7,790 bases of DNA from Candidatus Roizmanbacteria bacterium (GTDB taxonomy: Bacteria > Patescibacteriota > Microgenomatia > GCA-001788215 > 2-01-FULL-40-14): NCBI GenBank assembly GCA_016203755.1, contig JACQMD010000055.1, forward strand, positions 1 through 7,790, written 5' to 3'. Made by a program: the position numbers and the translations under genes. The notes under the pieces are model-generated. The model was not told the origin of the DNA, searched no databases, and was given only the letters and a program-made list of their open reading frames with translations. Positions within the stretch are counted from its first letter, which is position 1. The number at the start of each line of letters is the position of its first letter. Positions 1-6,201 of this stretch are shown piece by piece.

Positions 1-2
1 GG

Positions 3-2432
3 GCAGTTTCAGACAAGATGACCATTGACGGGATCTATTCGTGGGCACTCAAAAAAGGAATCGGACTGATTGCAACGGGAGATTGGACACATCCGCTTTG
101 GATTAGAGAGATAAAGGAGAAGTTGGTTGAAACTGGCCGCGGTACATTGCAACTGAAACCTGTATTGGAAACAAAACTCAAAACTCAAAACTCAAAATTA
201 GAAAATCCAAAAGAACCGGAATTTTTGTTGGCAACGGAAATTTCCTCCATCTACACGCAGGGTGGGAAACAGCGGCGGGTACACAATCTGGTATGGGCAC
301 CCACAATTGCGGTTGCTGACAGCATTATTGCCGCCCTCATTAAGCGCGGGTGCAATCTCGGATCAGATGGCAGGCCCATCGTAGGGTTGACGTCAAAAGA
401 AATAGCTGAACTGGTTTTCTCAATTGACGAGACGTGTCTTATCATTCCTGCTCACGCCTGGACGCCGTGGTTTGCCCTCTACGGATCAAAGTCGGGATTT
501 GATTCGGTTGAGGAGTGTTTTGGAGACTATGCAAAGTATATCTATGCTGTTGAGACAGGATTATCCTGTTATGATGAAAAGACAGAAGTATTGACCCGAG
601 ACGGCTGGAAAAAATTCAATGAAGTTACCTACGATGATAAGATTTGTACATTAAACAAAAATACAAGTGAGATTGAGTATCAAAAGCCTACAAAGATTCA
701 TACCTATCAATACAAAGGAAAAATGTACCTGTTAAAAACTAAACGGGTTGATTTGATGGTTACGCCTAATCATAAGCTTCTCTATAGTCCTTGTGATTTC
801 AGAAAGGAACCGCAGTTTTATTTGAAAGAAGCAGAATTTTTATTTAACAAATCGAAACGATTTAAGAAGAGTGGAGTTTGGGAAGGGAAAAATGACGACT
901 ATTTCATTTTACCTGCTGCAGAGATTAGACATGGAAGTAGATATTACTCCGGTCTCCGGAGCAAAAAAGAAAAGAAACTTGCCATGAAACCCTGGTTAAA
1001 GTTCTTTGGTCTTTGGATAGCAGAAGGGTGGACTAACGAAGGAAAGAATGGCGCATATGCGGTGTGTTTAGCCAATCAGGATGACAATCTACTGACAGAA
1101 ATGAAGGAGGTACTTGAAAGTTTTGGTTACCGTGTGTATTGGGATAACAAAACAAATCATACTATTCGCGTACGGGACTACCAGCTTTTTCACTATTTGA
1201 AGCAATTCGGCAAATCTTCTGAAAAATTTATTCCTCCAGAAACAAAATCGTTATCGAAAGAACTATTAGAAATATTTTTTAACTATTATATTGCCGGAGA
1301 TGGACATAGGTATGGAAGAACAAATAAAGGGCTTTCAGCAACAACCATTTCTATAAGATTACGAGATGATTTACAGGAGATAGCTTTAAAGATGGGCATT
1401 TCTGCCTACTATAAACTAGGAAACCGAAAAGGCACACCAATTCTTTCTTTGTCTAAAGCGAAATCCAAGGGTTATAAGCAAAGTAAGGATTCATGGATAA
1501 TTTATTTTATAAGGAAAAATCTCCATACGGTGCTCCCTTCTACTGTAAAGAAACGCAGTTATATCGAGACATGGGTTAACTTTACGGGGCCAGTTTATTG
1601 TGTGACTGTTCCTAATCACGTTCTCTATATTAGAAGAAATGGAATTCCCGTCTGGTGTGGTAACTCTGATCCGGTCATGAACTGGGAGATACCGGATCTT
1701 GACCATCGATCAATCGTTTCCTTTTCCGATGCACACTCCGGCCCGAAATTAGGACGCGAAGCGACAGTGTTTGAATTGCAAGAGTTGAGTTATGGAGCGA
1801 TACGGGAAGCGATCATGTCGTATCAAGTATCTAGTATCAAGTATAAAGCGGAACAAAAGAATAAAATAGCATGCACCTTTGAGTTTTATCCGGAGGAAGG
1901 AAAGTATCACTACACCGGTCACCGCAATTGTAACGTGCGACAAACTCCGGAAGAAACAAAGCAGCAAGGAGTTATTTGTCATGTGTGCGGACGGCCACTC
2001 ACTGTTGGCGTGATGCACCGGGTTCAGGAGTTGTCGCAAAGAACGGTTACTCCGGTTATTACCCATGATGAACATGGGGTACGATGGGTATTTCATCCGC
2101 AGAAAAAACGCCCGCCGTTTGTCAATATTGTCCCACTTCTGGAAATACTCTCGGAGGCGCTCAATAGTGGTGTGAGTAGTCAAAATGTTATAGCTGAGTA
2201 TGAAAAGCTTATTACTGCGTTTGACGGAGAATTTAATGTATTGTTGAAGGCGGATATTTCAGCAATAGAGCAACTAACGTCTGCACGAACAGCGCAGTCA
2301 ATCAAAAAAGTACGCGCCGGTGATATCTTTATCGACCCCGGATACGACGGGGTATTTGGCGTCGTAAAAGTGTGGAAGGACGAGAAGGATGAGGCAGTTA
2401 AAAAAGACACCGAGCAGATGGGGTTATTTTAG
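3..2432 (+). CDS. Endonuclease Q-like PHP-domain DNA repair nuclease (5' truncated), interrupted by an intein
   Basis: EndoQ nicks DNA 5' of deaminated bases (uracil, hypoxanthine, xanthine) and abasic sites; this role is from family knowledge. The frame is open to the left edge (AVSDK precedes the ATG at 18), so roughly the first 20 residues, with the first PHP metal-binding histidines, are missing. The ATG at 18 is probably internal. Numbering from that ATG, family motifs seen are ATGDWTHP (about 20-27), LATEISSIY, VHNLVWAPT, PAHAWTPWF, ETGLS joined after splicing to SDPVMNW, and SFSDAHS with likely metal ligands D571 and H573. A Cys-rich segment follows (C619, C638, and C654-x2-C657 in CHVC), as expected for the EndoQ zinc-binding region. 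Without the 366-residue intein about 438 residues remain, near the usual EndoQ length. Two short repeat-derived insertions lie in the mature part, at residues 52-61 and around 602-610. The TAG stop is 3 bases before the next gene, so the two are probably one operon. Confidence 0.88.
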   Translation, partial: AVSDKMTIDGIYSWALKKGIGLIATGDWTHPLWIREIKEKLVETGRGTLQLKPVLETKLKTQNSKLENPKEPEFLLATEISSIYTQGGKQRRVHNLVWAPTIAVADSIIAALIKRGCNLGSDGRPIVGLTSKEIAELVFSIDETCLIIPAHAWTPWFALYGSKSGFDSVEECFGDYAKYIYAVETGLSCYDEKTEVLTRDGWKKFNEVTYDDKICTLNKNTSEIEYQKPTKIHTYQYKGKMYLLKTKRVDLMVTPNHKLLYSPCDFRKEPQFYLKEAEFLFNKSKRFKKSGVWEGKNDDYFILPAAEIRHGSRYYSGLRSKKEKKLAMKPWLKFFGLWIAEGWTNEGKNGAYAVCLANQDDNLLTEMKEVLESFGYRVYWDNKTNHTIRVRDYQLFHYLKQFGKSSEKFIPPETKSLSKELLEIFFNYYIAGDGHRYGRTNKGLSATTISIRLRDDLQEIALKMGISAYYKLGNRKGTPILSLSKAKSKGYKQSKDSWIIYFIRKNLHTVLPSTVKKRSYIETWVNFTGPVYCVTVPNHVLYIRRNGIPVWCGNSDPVMNWEIPDLDHRSIVSFSDAHSGPKLGREATVFELQELSYGAIREAIMSYQVSSIKYKAEQKNKIACTFEFYPEEGKYHYTGHRNCNVRQTPEETKQQGVICHVCGRPLTVGVMHRVQELSQRTVTPVITHDEHGVRWVFHPQKKRPPFVNIVPLLEILSEALNSGVSSQNVIAEYEKLITAFDGEFNVLLKADISAIEQLTSARTAQSIKKVRAGDIFIDPGYDGVFGVVKVWKDEKDEAVKKDTEQMGLF
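172..197 (+). repeat. Heptanucleotide tandem repeat (AAAACTC)x3 inside the EndoQ-like CDS
   Basis: Three perfect AAAACTC units followed by AAAA, preceded by C, translated in frame as residues 53-60 (KLKTQNSK). The insertion lies between the ELKEKL-type helix and the LATEISSIY strand, where EndoQ relatives normally have a short loop. All 26 bases are identical to the copy at 4497-4522. Confidence 0.9.
567..1664 (+). mobile_element. Intein with LAGLIDADG (DOD) homing endonuclease inside the EndoQ-like gene
   Basis: An in-frame 366-residue insertion splits the conserved EndoQ stretch ETGLS/SDPxMNW. It starts at Cys184 (TGT at 567) and ends at Asn549 (AAC at 1662); the first downstream residue is Ser550. 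Splicing would restore ETGLSSDPVMNW. Splicing blocks are visible: N-terminal block A beginning CYDEKTEVLTRDGW, block B with the TPNH signature (T249, H252), block F VYCVTVPNHVLYIRRNG, and block G ending VWCGN. The endonuclease has two DOD motifs, FGLWIAEG (330-337, likely acid E336) and YYIAGDG (about 423-429, likely acid D428), so it may still be active. The usual penultimate His is Gly548. By eye the segment is richer in A+T, Lys, Tyr and Phe than the flanking host gene, consistent with horizontal arrival. Cys at position 1 and Ser at +1 fit the standard class 1 splicing route. Confidence 0.93.
1820..1847 (+). repeat. Heptanucleotide tandem repeat GTATCWA x4 inside the EndoQ-like CDS
   Basis: Four consecutive 7-base units: GTATCAA (1820), GTATCTA (1827), GTATCAA (1834) and the variant GTATAAA (1841). 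They are read in frame as part of SYQVSSIKYK. The insertion lies just before the zinc-binding region, between REAIM and the TFEFYPEEGKYH motif, where family members are shorter (from memory of the family). Confidence 0.8.
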
Positions 2433-2435
2433 ACC

Positions 2436-3065
2436 ATGTTCAAAAACCGTGCAGAAGCAGGACTGCTTCTTGCCCCACCACTGAAACAGCATGCCAACAC
2501 CAATAGTATCGTGTTGGGTATTCCCCGTGGAGGAGTAGTGACTGCCGCAGCTGTTGCAGAGAAGCTCAATCTTCCGCTTGCCGCAGTTGTCGTCAAAAAA
2601 ATCCCGGCGCCGCATCAATCAGAGCTGGCAATTGGTGCCATTGGACCTGCAGGTACGGTCTATTACAACAAGGATGTTATTCGTAATCTTGGTCTGTCAA
2701 AGAAGGAACTGGCAAAACAGGCAGGTATTGCACGTTTTCAACAACAGGAATATCAGGAGAAATTCCAGTCATCACCTGTTCGGCTCAAAGGAAAGACGGT
2801 ACTTCTGGTGGATGACGGTATTGCAACCGGTGCAACTGTTTTGTGTGCAATTGCGTATTTACGGCGAAGAAATGTAGACAAGATCGTACTTGCAGTTCCG
2901 GTAATTCACCCCGATGTTATGGAGGTGCTTCTGGGTCAGGTAGATGTATATGTTGTGCTGGAAGAATCATATGCTTTTGCATCTGTCGGACAATTTTACC
3001 GGGAGTTTGAGCAGGTAGAGGAAGAAGAAGTGGTACGGTTACTAGGAGCTTATCGGGCGCGATGA
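2436..3065 (+). CDS. Predicted phosphoribosyltransferase (PRTase type I, COG1926-like)
   Basis: A 209-residue cytosolic protein with the type I phosphoribosyltransferase fold. The PRPP-binding signature VLLVDDGIATGATV has acidic residues D126 and D127 and the loop ATGAT (about 130-134). The N-terminal GIPRGG segment (about 28-32) fits the PPi-binding loop. Such enzymes join or split a base and phosphoribose through PRPP. The substrate of this subfamily is not clear from sequence, so no base is assigned. The length fits the stand-alone 'predicted phosphoribosyltransferase' group. The ATG lies 3 bases after the EndoQ-like stop and has no clear Shine-Dalgarno site, so translation is probably coupled to the upstream gene. 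The TGA stop overlaps the ATG of a tiny possible ORF (ATGA at 3062). Confidence 0.9.
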   Translation: MFKNRAEAGLLLAPPLKQHANTNSIVLGIPRGGVVTAAAVAEKLNLPLAAVVVKKIPAPHQSELAIGAIGPAGTVYYNKDVIRNLGLSKKELAKQAGIARFQQQEYQEKFQSSPVRLKGKTVLLVDDGIATGATVLCAIAYLRRRNVDKIVLAVPVIHPDVMEVLLGQVDVYVVLEESYAFASVGQFYREFEQVEEEEVVRLLGAYRAR

Positions 3066-3130
3066 AGATTATTGTTCTTTGTGTAGTCGTCTCAATGGCT
3101 ATATGGTTAAATGGTTGTACTCAGCCATAG
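3062..3130 (+). CDS. Possible 22-aa lipoprotein-like mini ORF
   Basis: The ATG overlaps the phosphoribosyltransferase stop (ATGA), a typical arrangement for translational coupling. The 22 residues are MKIIVLCVVVSMAIWLNGCT followed by QP: a Lys, a hydrophobic run and a lipobox-like LNGC, as in a minimal lipoprotein signal, with only three residues after the Cys. Its last 10 bases overlap the 3' end of the convergent PLD-like gene. Against it: it is very short, and its second half is built from three ATGGYTRW-like octamers (3095-3118), so the ORF could be a by-product of repeat sequence. Confidence 0.3.
   Translation: MKIIVLCVVVSMAIWLNGCTQP
3095..3118 (+). repeat. Degenerate octanucleotide repeat (ATGGYTRW-like) x3
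   Basis: Three 8-base units in a row: ATGGCTAT (3095), ATGGTTAA (3103) and ATGGTTGT (3111). They fill the short gap between the phosphoribosyltransferase and the convergent PLD-like gene. The units are imperfect, so chance is possible. Confidence 0.45.
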
Positions 3131-4176
3131 TAATCTTCAAATGGAAGCGCATGTTGCATGAGCGGGTCAATAAACAACTGGTGAGCTTGTGCAATTATCG
3201 TTTGGTCTTTCGTTTTACAAGCGACTTCATGGAACCTCATGTTTGAATCGAAGTTGTCAGAACCAATGAATAATTCCTCATCACCTTGCTTGTTTCCTAC
3301 AATAACCACTTTACCATGAAACATGGTAGGGGAAAATCCTATTGCTACACCTGCACTGAGCATTTCAATATGTGGATCATTGATTTGGAATCGAGAGACA
3401 TGTTCGCTTAATGGTCTTCTGTTTCGTGCGTCAGGAGAAGGTTGAATGAGTGATGTCCTGATCCCGCTATACGAAGCTTCAGCAAGCAGTTGGAAGTATG
3501 CACCTCCTGGATAGGGAGAGATAAGAATTATCGAATCGCAATCAGGCAACGCTAATGATTCCTGAAGGGATTTATATATATGTCGTGGACCGAAAGCTTT
3601 CTGTTTGATGATTTCAGCTCCTGTTAGCATGCTCAAACGAGAGGAGCCGTTTAAATATGTATCTACGGTAACTGCATTATGAATTTTTATGGTCAAGCCT
3701 GGCCATGCATGGTCGTGATTTTCCAATATAGGCTGGCCGGTATTATGTTGATCCCCAATGTTTGCATCAGTAATATACATAGTATCGTCAACGACATAAC
3801 ACTTTTCATGATTGAGTATCGGCCACTGTATTGCAACACCGAGGTCATTTTGTAATGTGTGCATTTCGTATTGAAATTGACGATATGCTGCGTCGACTTC
3901 GGCACGCCAGGGAAATGGCGTCCAGTCGTGTTGTTTTAAATGAGGATACCATCGATTGATGGAGACAGAGACAGGAAGCTGCGGTCGACGATTGCGAAGA
4001 TCTGCGATAGCTTTGATAATAGTTTCAGACAGTATGCCTGAATCCCAGGAAAACGTTGATAAAAAAACATGAGATTGTGCATGCGTTATATCATGAATAA
4101 GTTTGTTGAAGAACTGTTCATTGCTCATGCATTCGCACTGTTGTTTTGTTGTGAGGGTCTCTTGTAATGCATGCAT
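3121..4176 (-). CDS. Phospholipase D-like protein with two HKD-type motifs
   Basis: A 351-residue protein with the two-lobe layout of the PLD superfamily (phospholipases, cardiolipin synthases, some nucleases). The first motif is canonical, H123-x-K125-x4-D130 (HEKCYVVD), followed by ITDANIGDQ. The second is H287-x-K289-x4-G294 (HGKVVIVG), followed by FIGSDNFDSNMRFHE with E317. The His and Lys are present but the Asp is Gly. FLSTFSWDS near residue 38 and ILISPYPGG near 218 fit the strands that open each lobe. No signal peptide or membrane helix is seen, so it is probably cytosolic, unlike typical membrane-bound cardiolipin synthases. The substrate (lipid or nucleic acid) cannot be told. The first ATG is chosen because a TATACT box sits 6 bases before it. 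A later ATG (residue 17) is possible; neither has a Shine-Dalgarno site. Confidence 0.85.
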   Translation of the reverse strand: MHALQETLTTKQQCECMSNEQFFNKLIHDITHAQSHVFLSTFSWDSGILSETIIKAIADLRNRRPQLPVSVSINRWYPHLKQHDWTPFPWRAEVDAAYRQFQYEMHTLQNDLGVAIQWPILNHEKCYVVDDTMYITDANIGDQHNTGQPILENHDHAWPGLTIKIHNAVTVDTYLNGSSRLSMLTGAEIIKQKAFGPRHIYKSLQESLALPDCDSIILISPYPGGAYFQLLAEASYSGIRTSLIQPSPDARNRRPLSEHVSRFQINDPHIEMLSAGVAIGFSPTMFHGKVVIVGNKQGDEELFIGSDNFDSNMRFHEVACKTKDQTIIAQAHQLFIDPLMQHALPFEDYYG

Positions 4177-4237
4177 AGATAGAGTATAAAAGAGATCATA
4201 TTATACGTACAAACAGAGTAGGGGTATACGGTAACGT
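4177..4237. promoter_or_regulatory. Divergent promoter region with -10-like boxes close to both start codons
   Basis: This 61-base gap separates divergent ATGs. On the minus strand TATACT (4188-4183) ends 6 bases before the PLD-like ATG, with a weak TTGTAC -35 candidate (4212-4207) 18 bases upstream. On the plus strand TATACG (4225-4230) ends 7 bases before the ATG at 4238. A second TATACG lies at 4202-4207. Such spacing would start transcription at or very near the ATG, giving leaderless mRNAs. No good Shine-Dalgarno site is present for either gene. Confidence 0.5.
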
Positions 4238-4534
4238 ATGAAATCTATCCAGGATATCTTAAAAGATTTTAATCCTGTTGAGGACAAATATATCTCCCGC
4301 GATTTTCAGGCGTATGGGGTAGAGCTTGCTGAAAAGCTCGAAGATTATAAACATCGGGGGCTCTACATTCGTCTTGCCAAAAATCATCCGCGGGCGGTTC
4401 TGGATAAAGCGCTTTCATTTGTTATTGATTCACGTGCGAAAAATAAAGGCGCACTGTTTATGTGGAAGTTGAAGGAGATGGGGATTTTCAAAAGATCAAA
4501 ACTCAAAACTCAAAACTCAAAACGGAAGACATAG
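4238..4534 (+). CDS. Small hypothetical protein (98 aa), helical, with a repeat-encoded C-terminal tail
   Basis: I do not recognise the family with certainty. It resembles small conserved proteins seen in Patescibacteria genomes, but this is a recollection I cannot check. It is charged and probably all-helical: an N-terminal segment (DILKDFNPVEDKYISRDFQAYG), then an AEKLEDYKHRGLYIRLAK helix, then a DKALSFVIDSRAKNKGALFMWKLKE helix. It has no signal peptide, membrane segment, cysteine or obvious catalytic motif. The last 12 residues (SKLKTQNSKRKT) come mostly from the AAAACTC repeat at 4497-4522 and are probably an acquired tail that replaced the original end. The ATG is preceded at 7 bases by TATACG and lacks a Shine-Dalgarno site. 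It is divergent from the PLD-like gene and convergent with the next gene across 27 bases, so it is probably transcribed alone. Confidence 0.75.
   Translation: MKSIQDILKDFNPVEDKYISRDFQAYGVELAEKLEDYKHRGLYIRLAKNHPRAVLDKALSFVIDSRAKNKGALFMWKLKEMGIFKRSKLKTQNSKRKT
4497..4522 (+). repeat. Heptanucleotide tandem repeat (AAAACTC)x3 at the 3' end of the 98-aa gene
   Basis: Identical over 26 bases to the copy at 172-197. It is read in a different codon phase relative to the unit but still yields KLKTQNSK, because a 7-base unit cycles through all frames. It ends 9 bases before the TAG stop. Confidence 0.9.
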
Positions 4535-4561
4535 TGTTTTTATCCGGAAAAGTACGAAAGG

Positions 4562-6172
4562 TTATACCTGTGGAATTTCGTATCTAAAGCGGAGTTCTCC
4601 ACTTTCTACCATTTTTTTCAAAAAGTGAAACGGGTCTTCCGGAATGATGCCGTCTTCATTTGCTTTCCAAAACACGAACACATCGCAACCATGGTTTGCT
4701 ACATATTGCACTGCAAGAGCCGCCTGTTGGCCTTGATCAATATAGTGTTGCATCGCCTGGTGCATCGCGTTGTAACTAATTTGATTCATAAGGTTTACAC
4801 CGCACCCCACAGGAAGATGATCATCATGAATTTCAATAATATGTGGCGAACCGTTCTTAAATTCATACATTCTATGAACATGAAAAGCTGCCCGAATAAT
4901 AGGAACCGCTCTATCTCCATCCGGGCTTTTTCGATAGCCACCATTTTCAATAGAAAGGCGCAGCAGGGGGAACTGCTCCTCAAGTTCTTTGAGTGGATTC
5001 GTTAACTGTGCTGCTTCAACGGAAGTAGGTTTAGGAGTGGCATCGCCAACAGGGACGACGTCGACCGTTTGGCCGTCTTCAGACGGCAGAACCGGCAGAA
5101 GATCGTCAGGCTGCAGATCAGTCTTCACTGCGCCAAATCTTCCTGTTGCCGTCATGACGAACACTTGCAACCTCGGATCATATGCCATGATTGCACCTTC
5201 TGCCTGTCGCGAGAAACGGGCTATACCAGCATTTATTCGTGCTAAATCCGGATTGCGGATAAAATAAGAGATTTCAACAGGAGGTGAGAACAATCCTTTT
5301 TTTCCTGCAAATCGTCCCATCGCTTGTATGCCTCTTACCGTTGGTGAACTTTCCCAGTCATCCGGCGCTATTTTTCTGTCTTTAACTACGTTATAACCGC
5401 CTGCCGATTCTGTTGAACCAAACAAAAGGAATCGTCTGCCAATTTCTTCGGGTGGCAGTTCCGGATGGCCGCCCTCAAGACTTCCGAGCATCGCTCTGTT
5501 ATATGTTTGGTCATCAGGAGAGACAGTTGTTTTAAACGAGCCAAATTTTGCCATGAAGAGCTGATGGAGTACCTGTTTACCTCGATACGGAAGTTGTCGA
5601 AGTTTGGTATCCGGCGTGTTGATAAAGAACGTATTGACATAATTCGGATGAATTTTTTGTTTCAGACCAAGTTGTTCGGCAATCGGCCGTCCAACCTCTT
5701 TTACCAGCGCTTCCATTTCAGGAAGCGAATCGGCAAGTATTCTCATGGCCGCGTGCGAAAGTGGTTCAAGCGCTTTCATTCGTGCAAATAACTGCATCAC
5801 CGGTGCATGCATCAGTCGTAACACGTTAAGTGCTCTGTCGGGAACCTGATCCATAAAAACAGGATGCAGCACGACTGCATGTGACGGGTCAGAAGAGGTA
5901 CTCCAATTCGCAGCGGCGTCATTGACCGGGTGTAATGTTTCATCCTGCCACCGAAATACCGGGCAGCCGGCTTCGTCATATGTCTGTTCTATTGCAGTAA
6001 AGAGATGTTCCGCCCGTGTGTGTTGTTTCTCTGATGGCCAGTCAAGAACTGTATTGTTGGTGTCAATGACTACAGGGTGGCGCGTAAACCACGCCGCCTC
6101 CTGAGGGCGTTTTGGTATATTTACGGAAAATTGTCGGTTATTGAGAGGTTGACTGGTATATCGTTCACCCAT
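4562..6172 (-). CDS. Large two-part protein of unknown family (536 aa)
   Basis: I do not recognise this protein. It has no signal peptide or membrane helix and is probably cytosolic. It appears to have two parts: residues 1 to about 350, and about 393-536, joined by a Pro/Asp/Thr-rich linker (about 355-393). The C-terminal part has His/Cys-rich strings that could bind metal or form an active site: FHVH (430-433), HDDH (449-452) and a Cys in VGCG (457). These are followed by a helix rich in Gln, Met and Ala, and by GCDVFVFWKANEDG. Neighbours give no functional clue: it is divergent from acylphosphatase and convergent with the 98-aa gene. I chose ATG at 6172 because it lies 12 bases from the shared TATAATA core, matching the spacing of the opposite gene. 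A TTG at 6193 would add seven residues but would place the start on top of that promoter. Confidence 0.8.
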   Translation of the reverse strand: MGERYTSQPLNNRQFSVNIPKRPQEAAWFTRHPVVIDTNNTVLDWPSEKQHTRAEHLFTAIEQTYDEAGCPVFRWQDETLHPVNDAAANWSTSSDPSHAVVLHPVFMDQVPDRALNVLRLMHAPVMQLFARMKALEPLSHAAMRILADSLPEMEALVKEVGRPIAEQLGLKQKIHPNYVNTFFINTPDTKLRQLPYRGKQVLHQLFMAKFGSFKTTVSPDDQTYNRAMLGSLEGGHPELPPEEIGRRFLLFGSTESAGGYNVVKDRKIAPDDWESSPTVRGIQAMGRFAGKKGLFSPPVEISYFIRNPDLARINAGIARFSRQAEGAIMAYDPRLQVFVMTATGRFGAVKTDLQPDDLLPVLPSEDGQTVDVVPVGDATPKPTSVEAAQLTNPLKELEEQFPLLRLSIENGGYRKSPDGDRAVPIIRAAFHVHRMYEFKNGSPHIIEIHDDHLPVGCGVNLMNQISYNAMHQAMQHYIDQGQQAALAVQYVANHGCDVFVFWKANEDGIIPEDPFHFLKKMVESGELRFRYEIPQV

Positions 6173-6201
6173 AACTTCTATTCTATAATACAATATACCA
6201 T
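6173..6201. promoter_or_regulatory. Compact bidirectional promoter with shared TATAATA core
   Basis: A 29-base gap lies between the divergent ATGs at 6172 (-) and 6202 (+). TATAAT (6184-6189, +) and TATTAT (6190-6185, -) overlap, so one 7-base core reads as a -10 box on both strands. Each box is followed by exactly 12 bases before its ATG. Leaders would be about 5 bases, too short for a Shine-Dalgarno site, and none is seen. No convincing -35 box was found at 16-18 bases on either side. Confidence 0.55.

Noticed and set aside
18..20. ATG at 18 as the true start of the EndoQ-like gene
   Set aside because: The frame is open upstream and the preceding AVSDK matches the family's N-terminal motif region, so the real start lies before the window.
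2554..2877. 107-aa plus-strand ORF inside the phosphoribosyltransferase
   Set aside because: It is an alternative frame of a clearly real enzyme and has no domain features.
4535..4561. Terminator between the convergent 98-aa and 536-aa genes
   Set aside because: Only 27 bases are available, and no GC-rich stem followed by a T-run was found on either strand.
4625..5005. 126-aa plus-strand ORF opposite the large minus-strand gene
   Set aside because: It lies wholly antisense within the 536-aa gene, has no recognisable motif and reads as a composition shadow.
6173..6193. TTG at 6193 as start of the large unknown gene
   Set aside because: It would put the first codons over the shared -10 core. 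ATG at 6172 has the same 12-base spacing as the opposite gene, though TTG is not excluded.
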